Shown here piece by piece: positions 8,896 through 10,432 of a stretch of 10,432 nucleotides of DNA (within the stretch, counting starts at the first letter, position 1; each line of letters begins with the position of its first letter). The DNA comes from Pseudomonadota bacterium (lineage in GTDB: Bacteria; Myxococcota_A; Polyangia; Polyangiales; Sandaracinaceae): NCBI GenBank assembly GCA_023427125.1, contig JAEZBP010000059.1, positions 1 through 10,432 on the forward strand. The letters run 5' to 3'. The position numbers and the translations under genes were made by a program. The notes beneath the pieces were generated by a model. That model did not search any database and had not been told where the DNA came from. It was given only the letters and a program-made list of their open reading frames with translations.

Positions 8896-9073
8896 GGGGT
8901 GGTGCAAATCCGATGCGGGAGTTTGGCGGGGGTACGCCCGTAAGCACCAGAAGGTGCGCCGTTCATCCAGTGCTCACCGCAGGGACGCCCGATGCTCGCT
9001 GCCGCGTGCCGCTCCTCTACGGACGGTCGCCTTCCTCGTTGGCACGGATGCCGATGGGGCGGTGCGCAGCAGC

Positions 9074-9078
9074 GGAGG
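9074..9078 (+). promoter_or_regulatory. Ribosome binding site that sets the membrane-protein start
   Basis: GGAGG lies 5 nt before ATG 9084. It identifies this start rather than the frame's upstream extension to 8913, whose predicted residues look non-coding. Confidence 0.75.
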
Positions 9079-9083
9079 GAAGC

Positions 9084-9680
9084 ATGGACGTGATTGTCTT
9101 CGTCGGTCTCGCGGTGGCGCTGATGAGCGCCGCGGTCGTGATCGGGCTGGGCCGCCGGCATGCCTGGCGCTGGGGCGAGGTGTCCGCCGGTGTCGAGCTC
9201 GTGGGTGAGGGCGCGTATCGCGAGGTGATCGTGCAGAGGGTCCGCCCTCGCGGAGTGCCGCCGGTGATCTCGTGGTCGGCCGGCCTCGGCTACCTGTGGG
9301 CGGCGCTCACGTTCTTCGTGTTCTCGCCGGCGGGGCTGCTCCTGGCCTTGCTCGCCGCCGAGCAACGCCACGGCCCGCTGGCCCTCGCGCTCGTGATCGT
9401 CTGCCTGAGCGGGCTCGCGCTCGCCATCGCGCTCGTGATCGCGGGGACCTCGCTCCTGCGCTGCCGGCCCGGCGCGGGTGAGCGCGCGCGATGGATCGGC
9501 GGGTGGTCGGTGCTCCATCACGTCGCAGTGCTCGCGACGATGGCGTTGCTGGCGATCTCGTGGACCGCCGGGTTCCTGCTCCTCGCGGCCATTCCATGTA
9601 TCTTGGGGCTCGTCCACGCCCTTTCCCTCCTCGCGGCGGGCCGCTTCGAGCCTGCCGTACCGAATGAGCCGACCGTCTGA
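9084..9680 (+). CDS. Multi-pass integral membrane protein of unknown function
   Basis: The 198-aa product has about five hydrophobic segments: roughly 3-22, 64-92, 98-124, 141-161 and 163-185. A polar loop at 23-61, rich in Arg and Glu (GRRHAWRWGE, then REVIVQRVRPRG), separates the first two; by the positive-inside rule it should be cytoplasmic. A second basic loop (RCRPGAGERARW, 126-137) precedes segment 4. I recognise no family and see no catalytic motif. The next gene, a receiver-domain protein, starts inside this one (17-bp overlap), so the two are probably translated together and may be functionally linked. Confidence 0.75.
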   Translation: MDVIVFVGLAVALMSAAVVIGLGRRHAWRWGEVSAGVELVGEGAYREVIVQRVRPRGVPPVISWSAGLGYLWAALTFFVFSPAGLLLALLAAEQRHGPLALALVIVCLSGLALAIALVIAGTSLLRCRPGAGERARWIGGWSVLHHVAVLATMALLAISWTAGFLLLAAIPCILGLVHALSLLAAGRFEPAVPNEPTV

Positions 9681-10068
9681 GCCACCCTGCGTCCTCGTCG
9701 TCGACGACGATCCGCCCACCGCTCGCTTGCTCGAGGTCGCGTTCCGGCGGACCCGCGCGAAGGTGGTCACCCACCACCGCGCGTTCGGCGTCCTCGAGGC
9801 GGTCGCGCTCCATCGGCCCGTGCTGGTGGTGCTCGACGTGATGATGCCGGGGCTCGACGGGCCCTCGCTGGTCGAGCTGCTGCGCGCGGATCGCGATCTG
9901 GCAAGAACTCGGGTCGTGCTCTGGTCGGCGCTCGACCTCGACGACCTCACGGCGCGCGGCGAGCGCTGCGGCGCCGACGGGGTGCTCGAGAAGGTGCGCG
10001 GCCCGCGCGCCGCGGTCGATCAGATCTGCGCCTGGCTGCTCGACTGGGACGCGCTCGATCTTCGCTGA
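9664..10068 (+). CDS. Single-domain response regulator (CheY-like receiver)
   Basis: The 134-aa protein consists of a receiver domain with no output domain. The acidic pocket is D14-D16 (VLVVDDDPPTAR), the phospho-acceptor is D58 in VVLDVMMPGLDG, and the switch Ser88 is in VVLWSALD. K110 (ADGVLEKVRG) occupies the conserved lysine position, but the proline that normally follows it is replaced by valine. It would receive phosphate from a histidine kinase not found in this window and act through protein contact. ATG 9664 is chosen because it starts just before beta-strand 1; the frame's upstream extension to 9478 lies inside the membrane-protein gene. It overlaps that gene by 17 bp and has no Shine-Dalgarno of its own, suggesting translational coupling. 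Its 3' end overlaps the converging MsrQ-like gene by 49 bp. Confidence 0.92.
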   Translation: MSRPSEPPCVLVVDDDPPTARLLEVAFRRTRAKVVTHHRAFGVLEAVALHRPVLVVLDVMMPGLDGPSLVELLRADRDLARTRVVLWSALDLDDLTARGERCGADGVLEKVRGPRAAVDQICAWLLDWDALDLR

Positions 10069-10432
10069 GGGAGGAGGCGGCCGAGGCCGATCACCAGCGC
10101 CACGCCGAAGACGCCGATCACCCACCCGCGCGGGGCGAGCGGCGCGAGCAGGGTGTGCTGGAGCGCGAAGATCGCGGCCACGTAGGCGAGGCGGTGGAGC
10201 GGCTTCCACGAGCGCACGCGCAGCCTCTCGACGAGGCGCGGGTAGCTCGTGATCCAGAGCGCGAGGAGGATGGCCCACGCGAGGATGCCGCCCCGCACCC
10301 ACGGGAGATCCCAGAGGTGCGCGAGCGAGCCGCCGAGGTAGGGGCGGAGCGCGACCCCGCCGTGCAGGGTGGCCAGCGCGGCGGCGCTGACGCCGAGGGC
10401 GCGCCGGAGCGCGGCGATCCACGGGCCGAGCG
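10020..10432 (-). CDS. MsrQ/YedZ-like ferric-reductase-type haem membrane protein (N-terminus outside window)
   Basis: The 136 visible residues form the C-terminal part of a haem-binding membrane protein. In the MsrPQ system MsrQ passes electrons through the inner membrane to the periplasmic methionine-sulfoxide reductase MsrP. Candidate haem ligands, numbered from the first visible residue, are H23 (LATLHGG), H79 (SWKPLHRLAY) and H92 (ALQHTLL). The 13-residue spacing of the last two equals that of E. coli MsrQ H151/H164, and RALGVSAAALATLH and the WKPLHRL block fit the family. Helices lie at about 12-28, 47-62, 79-95 and 99-115. The tail QRRSSASQSSSQAQI is serine-rich and is encoded opposite the receiver gene. 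A related ferric-reductase-like protein other than MsrQ remains possible; an msrP partner would lie outside the window. Confidence 0.8.
   Translation of the reverse strand, partial: LGPWIAALRRALGVSAAALATLHGGVALRPYLGGSLAHLWDLPWVRGGILAWAILLALWITSYPRLVERLRVRSWKPLHRLAYVAAIFALQHTLLAPLAPRGWVIGVFGVALVIGLGRLLPQRRSSASQSSSQAQI

Noticed and set aside
8893..8930. Sigma-54 promoter upstream of the phosphatase
   Set aside because: TTTGCA resembles a -12 element, but no GG lies at the required -24 position. The extended -10 element closer to the gene is a better explanation.
8900..8975. Possible cobalamin-type riboswitch (GGTGCAAATCC followed by GCGGG and GTAAGCACC) before the membrane-protein gene
   Set aside because: The resemblance is limited to short stretches. 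The conserved GCCACTG box and a matching fold are missing, and the start codon is more than 100 bp away. Only a small GCACC-AGAA-GGTGC hairpin (8944-8957) is clear.
8913..9083. 57-residue N-terminal extension of the membrane protein
   Set aside because: A GGAGG site 5 nt before ATG 9084 and an immediate hydrophobic segment identify the start. The extension has no domain or coding-like character.

Overview
The window is very GC-rich, with G/C at most third codon positions, so long open frames appear antisense to most genes. The gene content suggests a myxobacterium-like bacterium (Myxococcota, perhaps the Polyangiales/Sandaracinus side): a Hanks-type Ser/Thr kinase with a PP2C phosphatase, a large acidic TPR protein, a MopE-type Cys/Asp-rich surface protein and a DUF2914 lipoprotein. 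This placement is inferred from gene types and composition; no marker gene fixes it.

Positions 1-6727 are read entirely from the minus strand. In transcription order they hold a small DUF2914 lipoprotein (6727-6146), a 346-bp gap with no gene, an 886-aa TPR protein (5799-3139), a tandem array of four 33-bp GC-rich hairpin units that begins at the TPR stop codon (3142-3011), a tRNA-Gly(CCC) with its own promoter and a strong terminator hairpin (2900-2737), a MopE-type exported protein (2677-1352), oligoribonuclease orn (1323-769), and an ArsR-type regulator fused to a SAM-dependent methyltransferase that runs off the left edge (702-1).

Positions 6948-8880 form a signalling module. A minimal, catalytic-domain-only Ser/Thr kinase (plus strand) faces a PP2C-type phosphatase (minus strand) across a gap of 22 bp. 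The kinase is also divergent from the DUF2914 lipoprotein over a 220-bp region with two inverted repeats. The phosphatase start lies 6 bp from an extended -10 element, which suggests a leaderless mRNA.

Positions 9084-10432 hold a multi-pass membrane protein with a strong Shine-Dalgarno, a single-domain response regulator overlapping it by 17 bp (probably translationally coupled), and, converging with the regulator and overlapping it by 49 bp, the C-terminal part of an MsrQ/YedZ-like haem membrane protein that enters from the right edge.

Most genes are recognisable families. The less ordinary parts are the hairpin array, the probable leaderless phosphatase promoter, the kinase/phosphatase/lipoprotein arrangement, the membrane-protein/receiver pair, and the palindrome in front of the ArsR-methyltransferase. 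I see no CRISPR array, insertion sequence, attachment site or replication origin.
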